From: Xanthocytophaga agilis
Lineage (GTDB): Bacteria; Bacteroidota; Bacteroidia; Cytophagales; 172606-1
Length of the DNA stretch: 64,000 nt
Assembly: GCF_030068605.1 (NCBI RefSeq)
Contig: NZ_JASJOU010000001.1
Coordinates: 1,364,001 to 1,428,000, forward strand
Direction of reading: 5' to 3'
This document shows positions 1-8,756 of the stretch, in pieces (the first letter of the stretch is position 1; the number at the start of each line of letters is the position of its first letter). Position numbers and translations under genes: made by a program. The notes beneath the pieces are model-generated. The model did not search any database. It was not told the origin of the DNA and saw only the letters and a program-made list of their open reading frames with translations.

Positions 1-221
1 CACAAACAGGTAATATCACTGTAGAAAAAGGATCTGTTTGTGTCAATGGGGTAAGTCTCACTGTAGTGAATTCTCAGGACGATAGCTTTCAGGTAGCCAT
101 TATTCCGTATACTTATGAACACACCAACTTTCATGATTTAAAAAAAGGTGATCTGGTAAATCTTGAATTTGATGTCATTGGTAAGTATTTAGCGAAAATT
201 ATACAAAGGTCTTATCGATAA
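1..221 (+). CDS. ribE: Riboflavin synthase alpha chain, C-terminal part
   Basis: Only the last 72 codons are in the window; the reading frame begins at base 3 and stops with TAA at 219-221. The enzyme dismutates two 6,7-dimethyl-8-ribityllumazine molecules to riboflavin in the cytoplasm. The visible part matches the second lumazine-binding repeat: GSVCVNGVSLTVV is the family's GS-T-V-(D/N)-GVSLTV signature and IPYTYEHTNF matches its IPHTxxxTNL motif, followed by the GDxVNLEFDxIGKY tail. The 5' end lies outside the window, so start and length are unknown. The identification is firm; the symbol follows common usage (ribE or ribC in different organisms). Confidence 0.9.
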   Translation, partial: QTGNITVEKGSVCVNGVSLTVVNSQDDSFQVAIIPYTYEHTNFHDLKKGDLVNLEFDVIGKYLAKIIQRSYR

Positions 222-464
222 AACTGTTAAATTTATAAAAAATTTACCTTATTCGCTGCCGAGTAAGAATCGGATTATCAAGCAGATACAGTATCTAATT
301 TGTGTAACTCAAAGTTTTGATGTAAACTTGAGACATAGCATTCTACTGGCAGGTTAATTATCCTATTTTATCTGTGTTATCAGCATGGCGTTTTTCTACT
401 GTATTGAAAAACATAAAACTGATAGAAAGAAATTTACCCAACTGTGGAAGAAAAACATAATTCT

Positions 465-1151
465 ATGAATTGTATTATCGTGGATGACGATGAAATGTCC
501 AGAGCTATAGTCAAGCATTTCGTCGAACAAACTCAGTTTCTTAACCTGGTGGGCATCTGTACAGATGCCATTCAGGCTGCCAATACCCTTCAATCAACAG
601 CTGTAGATCTTATTTTCCTGGATGTAGAGATGCCAGAGATGACAGGAATGGAATTGGTAAAATCATTGACATCTAAACCTCAGGTAGTTATCATTTCTTC
701 CCGCGCTGATTACGCAGTTGAAGCATTCGAGTATAGCATTGCCGATTATCTTGTAAAGCCTATCAGTTATGCCCGCTTTCTCAAAGCAGTGGAAAAGGTA
801 AGAGACTCATTTGATTCTCAGCCTGGTAACAATGGACAGTCACAGGATTTGTATATTAAAACAGATGCTAAGATTGTTAAAATAACCTTGAAAGAGTTAC
901 TATATGTAGAGGCTTTGGCAGATTATGTAATATTACATACAGCTACTGCACGCTATATTGTACACTCTACCATGAAAGGAATTGAAAAAAAGCTATCGGA
1001 TGGATCATTTGTACGGATCCACCGTTCCTATATTATCAACACAGAAAAGATTGAGTCTATTGAAGATCTGTCTGTTGTGATTAATAAAAAATATATTCCC
1101 ATTGGGGCATCCTATAAAGACACATTCCTGAAGCGTTTAAATATTCTCTAA
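465..1151 (+). CDS. LytTR-family response regulator
   Basis: A two-component response regulator of about 228 residues that binds DNA when phosphorylated. Receiver domain at roughly residues 1-120: acidic pocket IIVDDDE at 4-10, phospho-acceptor Asp53 in FLDVEMPEMTG, and the conserved Lys in the YLVKPI motif. A LytTR DNA-binding domain follows from about 130 to the end (LLYVEALADYVILHT, then FVRIHRSYIIN). ATG at 465 is chosen because it begins the receiver fold directly; an in-frame GTG at 444 would add seven non-conserved residues. No histidine kinase is adjacent, although a 7TM-DISM kinase lies 3 kb away. LytTR regulators in Bacteroidota usually pair with LytS-like membrane kinases, so the partner is unknown. 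Confidence 0.9.
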   Translation: MNCIIVDDDEMSRAIVKHFVEQTQFLNLVGICTDAIQAANTLQSTAVDLIFLDVEMPEMTGMELVKSLTSKPQVVIISSRADYAVEAFEYSIADYLVKPISYARFLKAVEKVRDSFDSQPGNNGQSQDLYIKTDAKIVKITLKELLYVEALADYVILHTATARYIVHSTMKGIEKKLSDGSFVRIHRSYIINTEKIESIEDLSVVINKKYIPIGASYKDTFLKRLNIL

Positions 1152-1155
1152 AACG

Positions 1156-1183
1156 AAAATAGCCTTTGTGAGAAGGCTATTTT
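1156..1183. terminator. Bidirectional terminator between converging genes
   Basis: Perfect 11-bp stem (AAAATAGCCTT at 1156-1166 with AAGGCTATTTT at 1173-1183) and a 6-nt loop, with a T run on the plus side and an A run on the other. It lies between the stop of the LytTR regulator and the stop of the PAP2 phosphatase, and can serve both strands. Confidence 0.85.
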
Positions 1184-1188
1184 TATTT

Positions 1189-1839
1189 CTACCGAGTTGT
1201 ACCGGGTAATGCATATCGCTTTGAAATCTGTCCATGGATTAACCACAGAAACACACCACATATAATACCAATACATGCTCCTGCCAGAATATCCAGCGGA
1301 TAGTGAACCCCCACATAGATACGGCTATAAGCAACCAATCCGGCCCATGGAAATAACCAAATAAAGTAAGACAACCGTGATCGTACAAACAGGAAAAGGC
1401 TGGTAGCGAGCGCAAAGGTGGTAGAAGCATGAGAAGAGGCAAATCCAAACCGACCTCCACATCCTCGCAATACATATACGTTCTTCTGAATCTCTACTAC
1501 ATGACACGGACGTAGCCGTCCTATATAAGGTTTTATCATACCGGAAGTTACATAATCAGCCAGCCCAACGGCAAGCACTGCAGCCACAAGCATCCATACA
1601 CCATTCAACTTATATGTACGAACTACCAGAAATACAAGCAGTAGATAAAGAGGTATCCAAAAATAGGAGTCTGTAATCCAATACATGATGGGATCCAACC
1701 ATGGCGCATGATATTGATTCAACTCCAGAAATAATCTGGTATCCCAGGCTTTTAGTTCTTCAATCAAAGAAATAAATAATTTATTGATACTCCTATACTG
1801 AGAGTAATATTGATTATCCAACACTACTCTCAAACACAT
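1189..1839 (-). CDS. PAP2-family membrane phosphatase
   Basis: A 216-residue membrane phosphatase of the PAP2 superfamily, acting on lipid phosphates such as undecaprenyl diphosphate at the outer face of the inner membrane. All three signature motifs are visible: K103 to R110-P111 (KPYIGRLRP), the SSHAS motif with His137, and SRIYVGVHYPLD with Arg173, catalytic His179 and Asp183. Several hydrophobic segments (about 60-74, 82-97, 142-158, 160-171, 185-202) fit the usual six-helix bundle. It starts 10 bp after the hemF stop on the same strand, so the two may be cotranscribed. The first 25 residues are not conserved-looking and the true start could be further in. The substrate cannot be read from the sequence. 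Confidence 0.85.
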   Translation of the reverse strand: MCLRVVLDNQYYSQYRSINKLFISLIEELKAWDTRLFLELNQYHAPWLDPIMYWITDSYFWIPLYLLLVFLVVRTYKLNGVWMLVAAVLAVGLADYVTSGMIKPYIGRLRPCHVVEIQKNVYVLRGCGGRFGFASSHASTTFALATSLFLFVRSRLSYFIWLFPWAGLVAYSRIYVGVHYPLDILAGACIGIICGVFLWLIHGQISKRYALPGTTR

Positions 1840-1849
1840 TTTATTATCC

Positions 1850-2755
1850 TTAGTTAGCCCACTCTATGCCCTTCTTGAGTAAAGCCAATGTTTGTGCTTC
1901 TCTACTTTCTGGCTGCACCTGATAGTTATAATGCCATTCAGCCACAGGAGGTAAACTCATCAGAATAGATTCTGTACGTCCATCTGTATCCAACCCAAAC
2001 TTGGTTCCTTTGTCATATACCAGATTAAACTCTACATAACGGCCTCTTCGTACCATTTGCCATTGCTTTTCAGCCTCCTCATAAGGAAGTCCTGCATTTT
2101 TGAACATAAAGTAAGTATAAACAGGTGCAAAGGTCTCTCCTACTTCCTGAACAAATGCAAACAACTGGTCTTTAGATAATCCTTCATTTTCAGAAAGTCG
2201 ATCAAAGAAAATACCCCCTATACCACGGGTTTCCTGACGATGTTTTATATAGAAATAATCATCTGCCCATTGTTTAAATCGTTTATAAAAGTCCGGGTGG
2301 TGATGGTCACAGGCTGTTTTTAATGCTGTATGAAAATAGTGAGCATCTGATTCGTCCACATAATGTGGAGTCAGATCTATTCCCCCACCAAACCACCATA
2401 CCCCATTTGTCATTTCAAAGTACCGCACATTCATATGAATAATAGGTACCATTGGACTGGATGGATGGATTACAATAGATACGCCTGTTGCGTAAAAATC
2501 CGATTCTGATAACTTTAATGCCTGTAATATCTGTGCGGGTGTATGTCCGTAAACAGCAGAGAAAGCTACTCCACCTTTAGCCAATACGTTGCCATTTTGA
2601 ATTACACGTGTTCGTCCACCACCACCACCAGGTCTTTCCCATTGATCCTCTACAAATTTTGCTCCTCCATCTGCCTCTTCCAAAGCGTGGCAGATTCTAT
2701 CCTGCAGACCTTTAAACCACGCTGTAATTTCTTCTTTTGTTACCATATACTTCAT
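1850..2755 (-). CDS. hemF: Oxygen-dependent coproporphyrinogen III oxidase
   Basis: Converts coproporphyrinogen III to protoporphyrinogen IX by oxidative decarboxylation of two propionates, using O2, in the cytoplasm. The protein is about 301 residues, the normal length of HemF, and the family landmarks are clear: WERPGGGGGRTRV near the N-terminus, SPMVPIIHMNVRYFE, WWFGGGIDLTP, then GIGGIFFDRL and the C-terminal GRYVEFNLVYDKGTKFGL and ESILMSLPP blocks. An upstream in-frame ATG at 2788 would add 11 hydrophobic residues; the family usually begins close to the VTKEEITAWF helix, so a start at 2755 or 2746 is preferred. Presence implies aerobic heme synthesis. Divergent from a small plus-strand gene. 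Confidence 0.95.
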   Translation of the reverse strand: MKYMVTKEEITAWFKGLQDRICHALEEADGGAKFVEDQWERPGGGGGRTRVIQNGNVLAKGGVAFSAVYGHTPAQILQALKLSESDFYATGVSIVIHPSSPMVPIIHMNVRYFEMTNGVWWFGGGIDLTPHYVDESDAHYFHTALKTACDHHHPDFYKRFKQWADDYFYIKHRQETRGIGGIFFDRLSENEGLSKDQLFAFVQEVGETFAPVYTYFMFKNAGLPYEEAEKQWQMVRRGRYVEFNLVYDKGTKFGLDTDGRTESILMSLPPVAEWHYNYQVQPESREAQTLALLKKGIEWAN

Positions 2756-2884
2756 TTTAAACGGCACAAAAATAGCAGGAATCTCCAAACAACAATCTCT
2801 TCTTTTTCAGGAAATATTATTCCCAATAAAAAATAGTATATTATACCCGGTACTTGTTCATCCACCAGAATAGATGAATCGTCT

Positions 2885-3217
2885 ATGGATTTATACAGAC
2901 TACCGAATAAACTCTACCATTTGCTGACCAGAGAGAATATATACATAAAAACCCCGGAATCTAATCTATTTACATTTATGAAAGCACACTTAAAAACAGA
3001 GTTCTATTATAGATTCGACGGTCATCCAAAGAGTATGTCTCATATTCAGAATGCACTACATGAAATGGGCTACCCAATCTATCACATTGAAAAACAAGAA
3101 TCCGATTTGCAGGAGGAAACCAGATTCCATCTCTTTTTTGACAAACCTGTACCCGAAATTGTTATAGCATCCGTATTGGTAGACCTATCTTTTTTCTTCA
3201 CCATATACCAGAACTAA
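2885..3217 (+). CDS. Small hypothetical protein
   Basis: A 110-codon reading frame of unknown function, transcribed divergently from hemF. It has no signal peptide, membrane segment or recognised motif. A second ATG at 2978 would give a 79-residue protein starting MKAHLKTEFYYRF, and could equally be the start. The C-terminal half alternates polar and hydrophobic residues in a way that suggests a small alpha/beta domain. No family is recognised. It is kept because there is no overlapping gene on either strand and its amino-acid composition is ordinary. Confidence 0.5.
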   Translation: MDLYRLPNKLYHLLTRENIYIKTPESNLFTFMKAHLKTEFYYRFDGHPKSMSHIQNALHEMGYPIYHIEKQESDLQEETRFHLFFDKPVPEIVIASVLVDLSFFFTIYQN

Positions 3218-3268
3218 GTTAGAAGAGTACAAGCAAAATATTTATCCCAAAATCCTTTCTCTCAGAAT

Positions 3269-4102
3269 TTATGGCAATTGAATATGAATATGATCATCAT
3301 GTCGTACGGCCTGACAACCATGAAAACGTATTTTGTTGTATGCGATCAAATGCATGCGTTTCTTTAGGTGAGGTTCAATGAAAATCTTACCAATTCGCTT
3401 ATGCTGAGCCAGTAACTGTATGATCGCTTTGGTTCTTTGACTATCAAATATATAGTCATTTTTATTTCCCTGTGGTATTATTTTTTGCAACAAGGAATAT
3501 TGCCAGTATCCTTTTGAAGCACAATACACTGCTGTATTTTCTTCATTGAGAGCCGGCTCTTCACAAATTCCATATCCTATAGGTGATGGCGTATCAGTTA
3601 CAGGTTGTTGTGTTACTGCATCTTTATAGAAAAAAGCCAGATCTAGCTTTCTCCCATCATTGTGACTTAAGTGGGGCAATAAAGGAAATCCATTTATAAA
3701 TGGGAAACCTGCATCCAGATAGCAGACGAACGTTCCTGGAAATTTTTCTGCCATTTGTGCAGATGTCTCCAGTACCACATTTCGTAACTCTTTCCGAACA
3801 TAATGTCTGTTTAATAAAACAGTCATTAGTGTAAGCGGTCTTAAGGAAACATTGGTGACAGGCAAAGGTACACGCCCCCATAGGCTGGCCAGCAAAGGTA
3901 TAACACTAAATGTAACAATAAGGTAGATCAGTGAGGGTCCCAGCACATATGCAATCCAACGTTGAATTTTGTGTAAAACATGCCTTTTTATATAGTTAAG
4001 AAGCGGTATACATAGCAACCAAACAATACCGCCTATCTGAGTTAGGATAGTAAACAATACAAACAAAAAGCTATGAATGAGTACAATACGGAACTTTCTC
4101 AC
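3269..4102 (-). CDS. Membrane protein with LAS-type metallopeptidase signature
   Basis: A 277-residue protein with hydrophobic segments near residues 7-34 and 48-74, followed by a domain of about 180 residues. That domain carries spaced residues typical of LAS zinc peptidases (M15/M74, MepA-like): H147-N-D-G-R-x-x-D154 resembles the SHxSGRxxD motif, and H268-D-D-H271-I-H273 near the C-terminus resembles the terminal HxH zinc ligands. Such enzymes cut peptidoglycan cross-links or stem peptides. The overall sequence is otherwise unfamiliar, so peptidase activity is an inference from motif order and spacing. It lies between converging and same-strand genes with no envelope partner beside it. Confidence 0.6.
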   Translation of the reverse strand: MRKFRIVLIHSFLFVLFTILTQIGGIVWLLCIPLLNYIKRHVLHKIQRWIAYVLGPSLIYLIVTFSVIPLLASLWGRVPLPVTNVSLRPLTLMTVLLNRHYVRKELRNVVLETSAQMAEKFPGTFVCYLDAGFPFINGFPLLPHLSHNDGRKLDLAFFYKDAVTQQPVTDTPSPIGYGICEEPALNEENTAVYCASKGYWQYSLLQKIIPQGNKNDYIFDSQRTKAIIQLLAQHKRIGKIFIEPHLKKRMHLIAYNKIRFHGCQAVRHDDHIHIQLP

Positions 4103-4154
4103 AATGGGAAAAACAGATACAACAGGAATGATTATACACTAATCTCTTACTATA

Positions 4155-6275
4155 TTAAAAATACACTTTGAAAGTTGACCCTTGGTCTGGCATGCTTTCC
4201 AACTCTACCTTTCCCTGCAGGGTTTCTACCTGCGTCTTTACCAGGTAGAGACCTAATCCTTTTCCATCTACATGTGAATGTACACGTTTATAAAACCCAA
4301 AAATCTGCTGATCAGACACCACATTCAAATCTATTCCCAATCCATTGTCCTTCACTATAAGACAGGTATAAGTATTTTCTGTAAGTGCTTTGACATGTAT
4401 AGAAGGAATCCGATTAGGCGATCGGTATTTGATAGCATTTGAAATGAGATTATATAAAATGCTATGGAGATAACTTTTCACAGAATACACTATCTCTTTA
4501 CTAGAAAAATCAGCTACAATTTTTGCATTAGCTTGCTCGATCTCGGTTGTTAGTCCTTTTGTAACTGTATCAAACAAATCATAAAGATTTATTTCTTCCT
4601 TAATGGTATTGAGATTTTTGCGAATAGTAATGATACGAGATAAATCATGAATTATTAGATCCAGATTGTCAGCACATTGTTGTAGATAACCCAATAATTC
4701 CACATTAAGAGGATCGTTCATATCTTCCTTATTAAAGATGGTAGTCAATCCTTTGATACGGGCAATGGGCGAACGAAGATTATGAGAGAGTATATAAGAA
4801 AACTGATGTAAATCCTGGTTCTGCTGTATCAGGCTTTCAATAGTATTTTTTAACTCAAAAGTTCGTTCCTGAACAGTATTCTCCAGTTCTCTATTAAGTT
4901 CAATTAATGTATAGGTTTGTGTTTCAATAAGTTGTTTTTGCTCCACAAGAGTCTCATTTACAGCCTTTAACTCTTCTTTCTGCTGGTGTAATACCTGATA
5001 CTGTGCCTCCATAGTGGTATTGGCAGAAACAAGTCTTTGCGTTCGTTCTATCACCTTTTCTTCCAGTAGAGTATTCTGCTGCGTGATATAATCTAGTTTT
5101 TCAGCCTGACTAATCTCTTTCTCCTTCTGCAACTGATTTATCTTATCCGATAAGGCAAGCGAAATAAACATACATTCTATTGCCCCACCCCAGAGTGTTG
5201 CATTTTCGGTATAGATACTAGTAGGTATCCAACCTAGCAGAGACAGGTCCAGAAAAATAAGACTAAGTAGAAACACTCCCCATCCCAGACAATAAAACAC
5301 TGATCCTTTCATGTTTTTTGCAAGTGCGAATCCCGCAATTAGTAATAGATAAGCAGAGGTTATCAAGCTAACTACAATCCCAATATAGCTATCCCATAAA
5401 GAGATTGGCAGAAGATTAACAAGAATGCCGCAAAAGATTAAAATGGAAAGAACATAAAGACCTTTATGAAGTTCAGGAAGCCTTTTAGGTGTATCGAGAA
5501 AAGACTTTGTAAACAATATCATAAAGAAATAAGAACACATAGCAATACCAGGTAAATACACATTGATCCTGTATGCATATTCTGGAAAAAACTCAAAGAT
5601 AAATCCTTTCAGTAACAGGTTAATTAAAATCTGAAAAGCAATATGACAGATATACCAGATATATGAGCTTTCCCGAAATAAAAAATACAGGAAACAATTG
5701 TACATCACCATAATAAGCATCAGCCCAAAGTAAATACCATACACAAAATCAACTCTATGATTGCGGTTCAATAAAGTGCGATAAGTAGTAATGTAGGCAG
5801 GTAATGTAACCACTCGATTACTCTGAAAACGAATAAAACAGGTAACAGGACCTGTAAATGCAGGTAGTTCAAATAACCACTTGTTAATCCTAAAATCTTT
5901 GCCAGACAAACCTTCTTTTACTTTGTATTCTCCGTTTGTATCAGGATAATAAAGTATTACATTTTGTAGCTGTGTATTATTAATCTCCAGCAAATATGGA
6001 ACATGCATAGTATTTGCCACAGTAAATGCCATCCAAACAACTGATTTTGTATTTCCAAAGTTAGGTATCTGGCTTTTTGACTCAATAAATGAATGAGAAG
6101 TATATAGCGTTTTTACTGTATCAAAATGCAATAAGTTTGTTGAATCAAGATAAAAATAAGAGGAGGTTCCAACAGGTACTCTATCGTTATCACCAATTGT
6201 TATTATCTTCTGTGCAAAAGCCACACAACAGATATGCAGAGAAATCAGATACAACAATATGCTTTGCTTCGCCAC
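4155..6275 (-). CDS. 7TM-DISM sensor histidine kinase
   Basis: A 706-residue membrane kinase. Domain order: signal peptide (1-21), a periplasmic 7TMR-DISMED2 beta domain (about 25-165), seven transmembrane helices (about 178-380), a long coiled coil (about 385-485), a HisKA domain with the phospho-accepting His at about 497 in SHNLRSPIARIKGL, and a HATPase domain with N box NLISNAIKYRS, G1 box DNGLGID and G2 box GKGLGLYLVK. The DISMED2 sensor is thought to bind carbohydrates or other small ligands in this family. No response regulator is adjacent. It is transcribed alone; the upstream gap contains a terminator belonging to the next gene. Confidence 0.92.
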   Translation of the reverse strand: MAKQSILLYLISLHICCVAFAQKIITIGDNDRVPVGTSSYFYLDSTNLLHFDTVKTLYTSHSFIESKSQIPNFGNTKSVVWMAFTVANTMHVPYLLEINNTQLQNVILYYPDTNGEYKVKEGLSGKDFRINKWLFELPAFTGPVTCFIRFQSNRVVTLPAYITTYRTLLNRNHRVDFVYGIYFGLMLIMVMYNCFLYFLFRESSYIWYICHIAFQILINLLLKGFIFEFFPEYAYRINVYLPGIAMCSYFFMILFTKSFLDTPKRLPELHKGLYVLSILIFCGILVNLLPISLWDSYIGIVVSLITSAYLLLIAGFALAKNMKGSVFYCLGWGVFLLSLIFLDLSLLGWIPTSIYTENATLWGGAIECMFISLALSDKINQLQKEKEISQAEKLDYITQQNTLLEEKVIERTQRLVSANTTMEAQYQVLHQQKEELKAVNETLVEQKQLIETQTYTLIELNRELENTVQERTFELKNTIESLIQQNQDLHQFSYILSHNLRSPIARIKGLTTIFNKEDMNDPLNVELLGYLQQCADNLDLIIHDLSRIITIRKNLNTIKEEINLYDLFDTVTKGLTTEIEQANAKIVADFSSKEIVYSVKSYLHSILYNLISNAIKYRSPNRIPSIHVKALTENTYTCLIVKDNGLGIDLNVVSDQQIFGFYKRVHSHVDGKGLGLYLVKTQVETLQGKVELESMPDQGSTFKVYF

Positions 6276-6362
6276 AACTAGTATAATAAATAATTCTTCT
6301 TAGCCTAAATTACTACGAAATATAACAGTTTCAGAGAAAAGAAATGCAAGTTCCTCATAAAC

Positions 6363-6396
6363 AAAAGCCTTTAATCCTGTAAGATTAAAGGCTTTT
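6363..6396. terminator. Strong rho-independent terminator
   Basis: Perfect 14-bp stem (6363-6376 with 6383-6396) and 6-nt loop CTGTAA; T-rich on both outgoing strands. It lies 27 bp beyond the stop of the TonB-family gene, which reads toward it on the minus strand. Confidence 0.85.
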
Positions 6397-6423
6397 GTTT
6401 AAGTAATTATGCGGAAAATATTA

Positions 6424-7413
6424 TTAACGGGACTTAATCACAAATTTGACAGTACCTACACCTCCTCCATCATTCCCATCTTTAGGAGTATACGTACCAG
6501 AATTTACATATTTTTTGCAGACAGCAATATCAGCAGGTGATAAGGTCGCTTCTTTGACAGTGACACTTTGTATCTTGCCATCTTCATCTATCGAGATATT
6601 AAAAACTACAAATCCATCACTAGCCAGTTCATCAGGATTAGGCTGTCTGATTTTTGCACTCCATCCCCGAATATTTGAGTTCACCCCAGATCCTACTCCT
6701 CCCGCGTCTCCACCTCCAGAACCAGGTGTACCGCTATAATTTTTAGATCCCATGATCCCTCTTGGATCACCCTTGTCACCTACTTTTCCTTCGTCATCTC
6801 CATTATTATTTCCGGCTACTTTGTTACTGGTCCCATTATTAACCCCTCCTGCTCCTGTCTTATCTGTTTTTGTAAATAAAGACCGCTGGTCTACCTTCGG
6901 CTTCTCTTCAACCTTAGGTGCAGGTGTTGCTGGTGTAGCTGGTTTGGGAGCCTCAACGGGTTTCTTTATAGGTGTTTCTTCTGCCACCTTTTTCTTTGTT
7001 TCTTCCTTTTTAGGTTCTGGTTTTGTCTTTACTTCAAGCGGACTGTCCTCATCATCTGAGGTAACAATTGCATCATCATTGCTTGTCTTTGGAGATGATT
7101 GAGATGGAGGTGGCGTTACAGGAGCTGCCTCCGGTTTTGGCTGAGGATCAACAGGTGGATTTCCAGCTTTTGCCTCAGGATTAGGTGGATTCGTATTGGG
7201 AGGAGCCAGTGATTCTATATCTCCGCTTCCCTGCTGATCAAATCCATAACTTACTTCTACTCCACCTTCGGCAATCTCAGAAGGTAAGGGGTCAGGAATA
7301 ATCATCACAATCCACAAAAAGCAGATCATGAACAATCCAATATACAAAGCAGACGTAATAATCAGTGCAATCCGCCTGTTTTCTTTTTCCTGTGAAGAAA
7401 TTTCTATTGCCAT
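6424..7413 (-). CDS. TonB-family energy transducer, proline-rich
   Basis: A 329-residue inner-membrane-anchored protein. A short cytoplasmic N-terminus is followed by one transmembrane helix at about 16-40, then a long Pro/Lys/Glu-rich spacer (about 70-190), a Gly/Asn-rich stretch (190-250), and a C-terminal domain (about 250-329) with GFVVFNISIDEDGKIQSV, a TonB-C-like beta-strand pattern. Such proteins span the periplasm to pass energy to outer-membrane receptors. No ExbB/ExbD genes are adjacent, so the motor partner is elsewhere or this is an orphan TonB-like protein. The spacer composition creates long spurious open frames on the other strand. Confidence 0.8.
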   Translation of the reverse strand: MAIEISSQEKENRRIALIITSALYIGLFMICFLWIVMIIPDPLPSEIAEGGVEVSYGFDQQGSGDIESLAPPNTNPPNPEAKAGNPPVDPQPKPEAAPVTPPPSQSSPKTSNDDAIVTSDDEDSPLEVKTKPEPKKEETKKKVAEETPIKKPVEAPKPATPATPAPKVEEKPKVDQRSLFTKTDKTGAGGVNNGTSNKVAGNNNGDDEGKVGDKGDPRGIMGSKNYSGTPGSGGGDAGGVGSGVNSNIRGWSAKIRQPNPDELASDGFVVFNISIDEDGKIQSVTVKEATLSPADIAVCKKYVNSGTYTPKDGNDGGGVGTVKFVIKSR

Positions 7414-7529
7414 AGTATCTTAATATTCTAATAAGAAACACACTTGCAAAGATATAGGATTCATTATGTATCTTTTAGTATTTGCTGTTAAATAAAAAAT
7501 GATCCTATTTCCATAAAGTTATTATAAAG

Positions 7530-7566
7530 CAAAAACCCCGCCGTTAGTAGTAACGACAGGGCTTTG
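7530..7566 (-). terminator. Terminator after the HU-CCDC81/SPOR gene
   Basis: Imperfect stem of about 15 bp (7530-7546 with 7551-7566, loop GTAG) that, read on the minus strand, ends in GGGGTTTTTG. It lies 20 bp beyond the stop of the HU-CCDC81/SPOR gene and would end the 13.5-7.6 kb minus-strand operon. Confidence 0.7.
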
Positions 7567-7585
7567 ATTTTATTTCTTTTTATAG

Positions 7586-8749
7586 CTATTCTTCATATAC
7601 CCACGCAGCCGGATATTCTTTTCTCATTTCCTGCGCTTTTGATTCGGCATCTGTACTATTACTAAAATCAGCAACAGATACTTTTAGTAAACCGTTCGCC
7701 CCTCTGGCAAGTACCTTTGCATGTTTATATCCTGTTCTCATTAACGCATCTCTAAAACGATCAGCATTACCACTTACAGAGAATCCGTTTACAATAACAT
7801 AATAGCGAACTGCAGCCACTGTTTTCGGAGCAGGTTTCGTTGTATTCTCAGTGAGATTGGTAGCAGACTTTGTACTGATTACTTTCTTCTCTTCTGTAGT
7901 TACAGGTTCAGTAACAGAATCTTCTTCCTGAAAACTTCTAATAGCATTTTCTGATGTCGAAATTTCCCGGGTATCATCCCAATCGGTCATAGTACGGGTA
8001 GCTGTATCTGTATTAGCAGGAAACTGAGCAATACCACTATCAGACTGACCTTGTGCCTGCACCTTGTTTCTTTCCTGTGCAACACTATCTTTGGCATGTT
8101 TATTAAATGTACCAAAAGGACTTAAAGTGCTTAGGTTATGTTTACCAGTCTGAACCAGAATGAAATATCCTGTAAATGCAGACAATGCAACCAGAGTACA
8201 GAAGCCCAGTACATACCAAAGTGCTTTATTTCTGCGCAGTATAGATATTTTTGAATTTCCCTCTGTAGTTTCTTCGGTATAAGGAACAGGTTGACGATCT
8301 TTAGTACGGGTTTTAGGCTGATATGTACGACGTTCAATAGGTTTGAAGTCCATTTCTGGTAATCCATACCCTGCATTCAGATAGTTGATCCGGTTTATTG
8401 GTTCAAACTCCATTTTTTGCTCCGGATTCAGAGATAGTGTTCCGATTTCATCGAATACATATTTCTGATTCTGCCATATTTGTTGCCGGACATAGTCGGA
8501 AAAGTCTTTCACTAATTTTGTAGCCTGTTCGCGTGAAACGTTCTCACCAACTGCAACATGGCTAATCAACAGGCCGTCATTCAAGCGCAACATTTCATTA
8601 AATGCAATTTCCTTGGAAGGTGGCATAAACTTATGACGCACAGGATGAATAGTAGCCGGTGCATACTTTGAAATAAAACCACCAAAATCAGGAATTACAA
8701 CACAATCATTGGCAAAAAGAAGTTGTCGAATGTACTTTTCAATCATCAT
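7586..8749 (-). CDS. HU-CCDC81 and SPOR domain envelope protein
   Basis: A 387-residue protein with an N-terminal pair of CCDC81-like HU domains (about 1-135; VVIPDFGGFISKY and FDEIGTLSLN are characteristic), one transmembrane helix at about 176-198, a low-complexity periplasmic linker, and a C-terminal SPOR domain (about 305-387; YYVIVNGFS to AWVYEE). SPOR domains bind glycan strands lacking stem peptides, usually at division sites. The HU-like half would be cytoplasmic. The architecture is widespread in Bacteroidota but its job is unknown; a link between chromosome or cytoplasmic filament and cell wall is a reasonable inference. It is the last gene of a set with an outer-membrane barrel and a giant TPR protein. 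Confidence 0.85.
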   Translation of the reverse strand: MMIEKYIRQLLFANDCVVIPDFGGFISKYAPATIHPVRHKFMPPSKEIAFNEMLRLNDGLLISHVAVGENVSREQATKLVKDFSDYVRQQIWQNQKYVFDEIGTLSLNPEQKMEFEPINRINYLNAGYGLPEMDFKPIERRTYQPKTRTKDRQPVPYTEETTEGNSKISILRRNKALWYVLGFCTLVALSAFTGYFILVQTGKHNLSTLSPFGTFNKHAKDSVAQERNKVQAQGQSDSGIAQFPANTDTATRTMTDWDDTREISTSENAIRSFQEEDSVTEPVTTEEKKVISTKSATNLTENTTKPAPKTVAAVRYYVIVNGFSVSGNADRFRDALMRTGYKHAKVLARGANGLLKVSVADFSNSTDAESKAQEMRKEYPAAWVYEE

Positions 8750-8756
8750 ATAAAGG

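Noticed and set aside
6446-7102. Two open frames on the plus strand (97 and 116 codons) opposite the TonB-family gene
   Set aside because: They are the complement of the Pro/Lys-rich spacer; their Ser/Pro/Leu composition follows from it and there is no independent signal.
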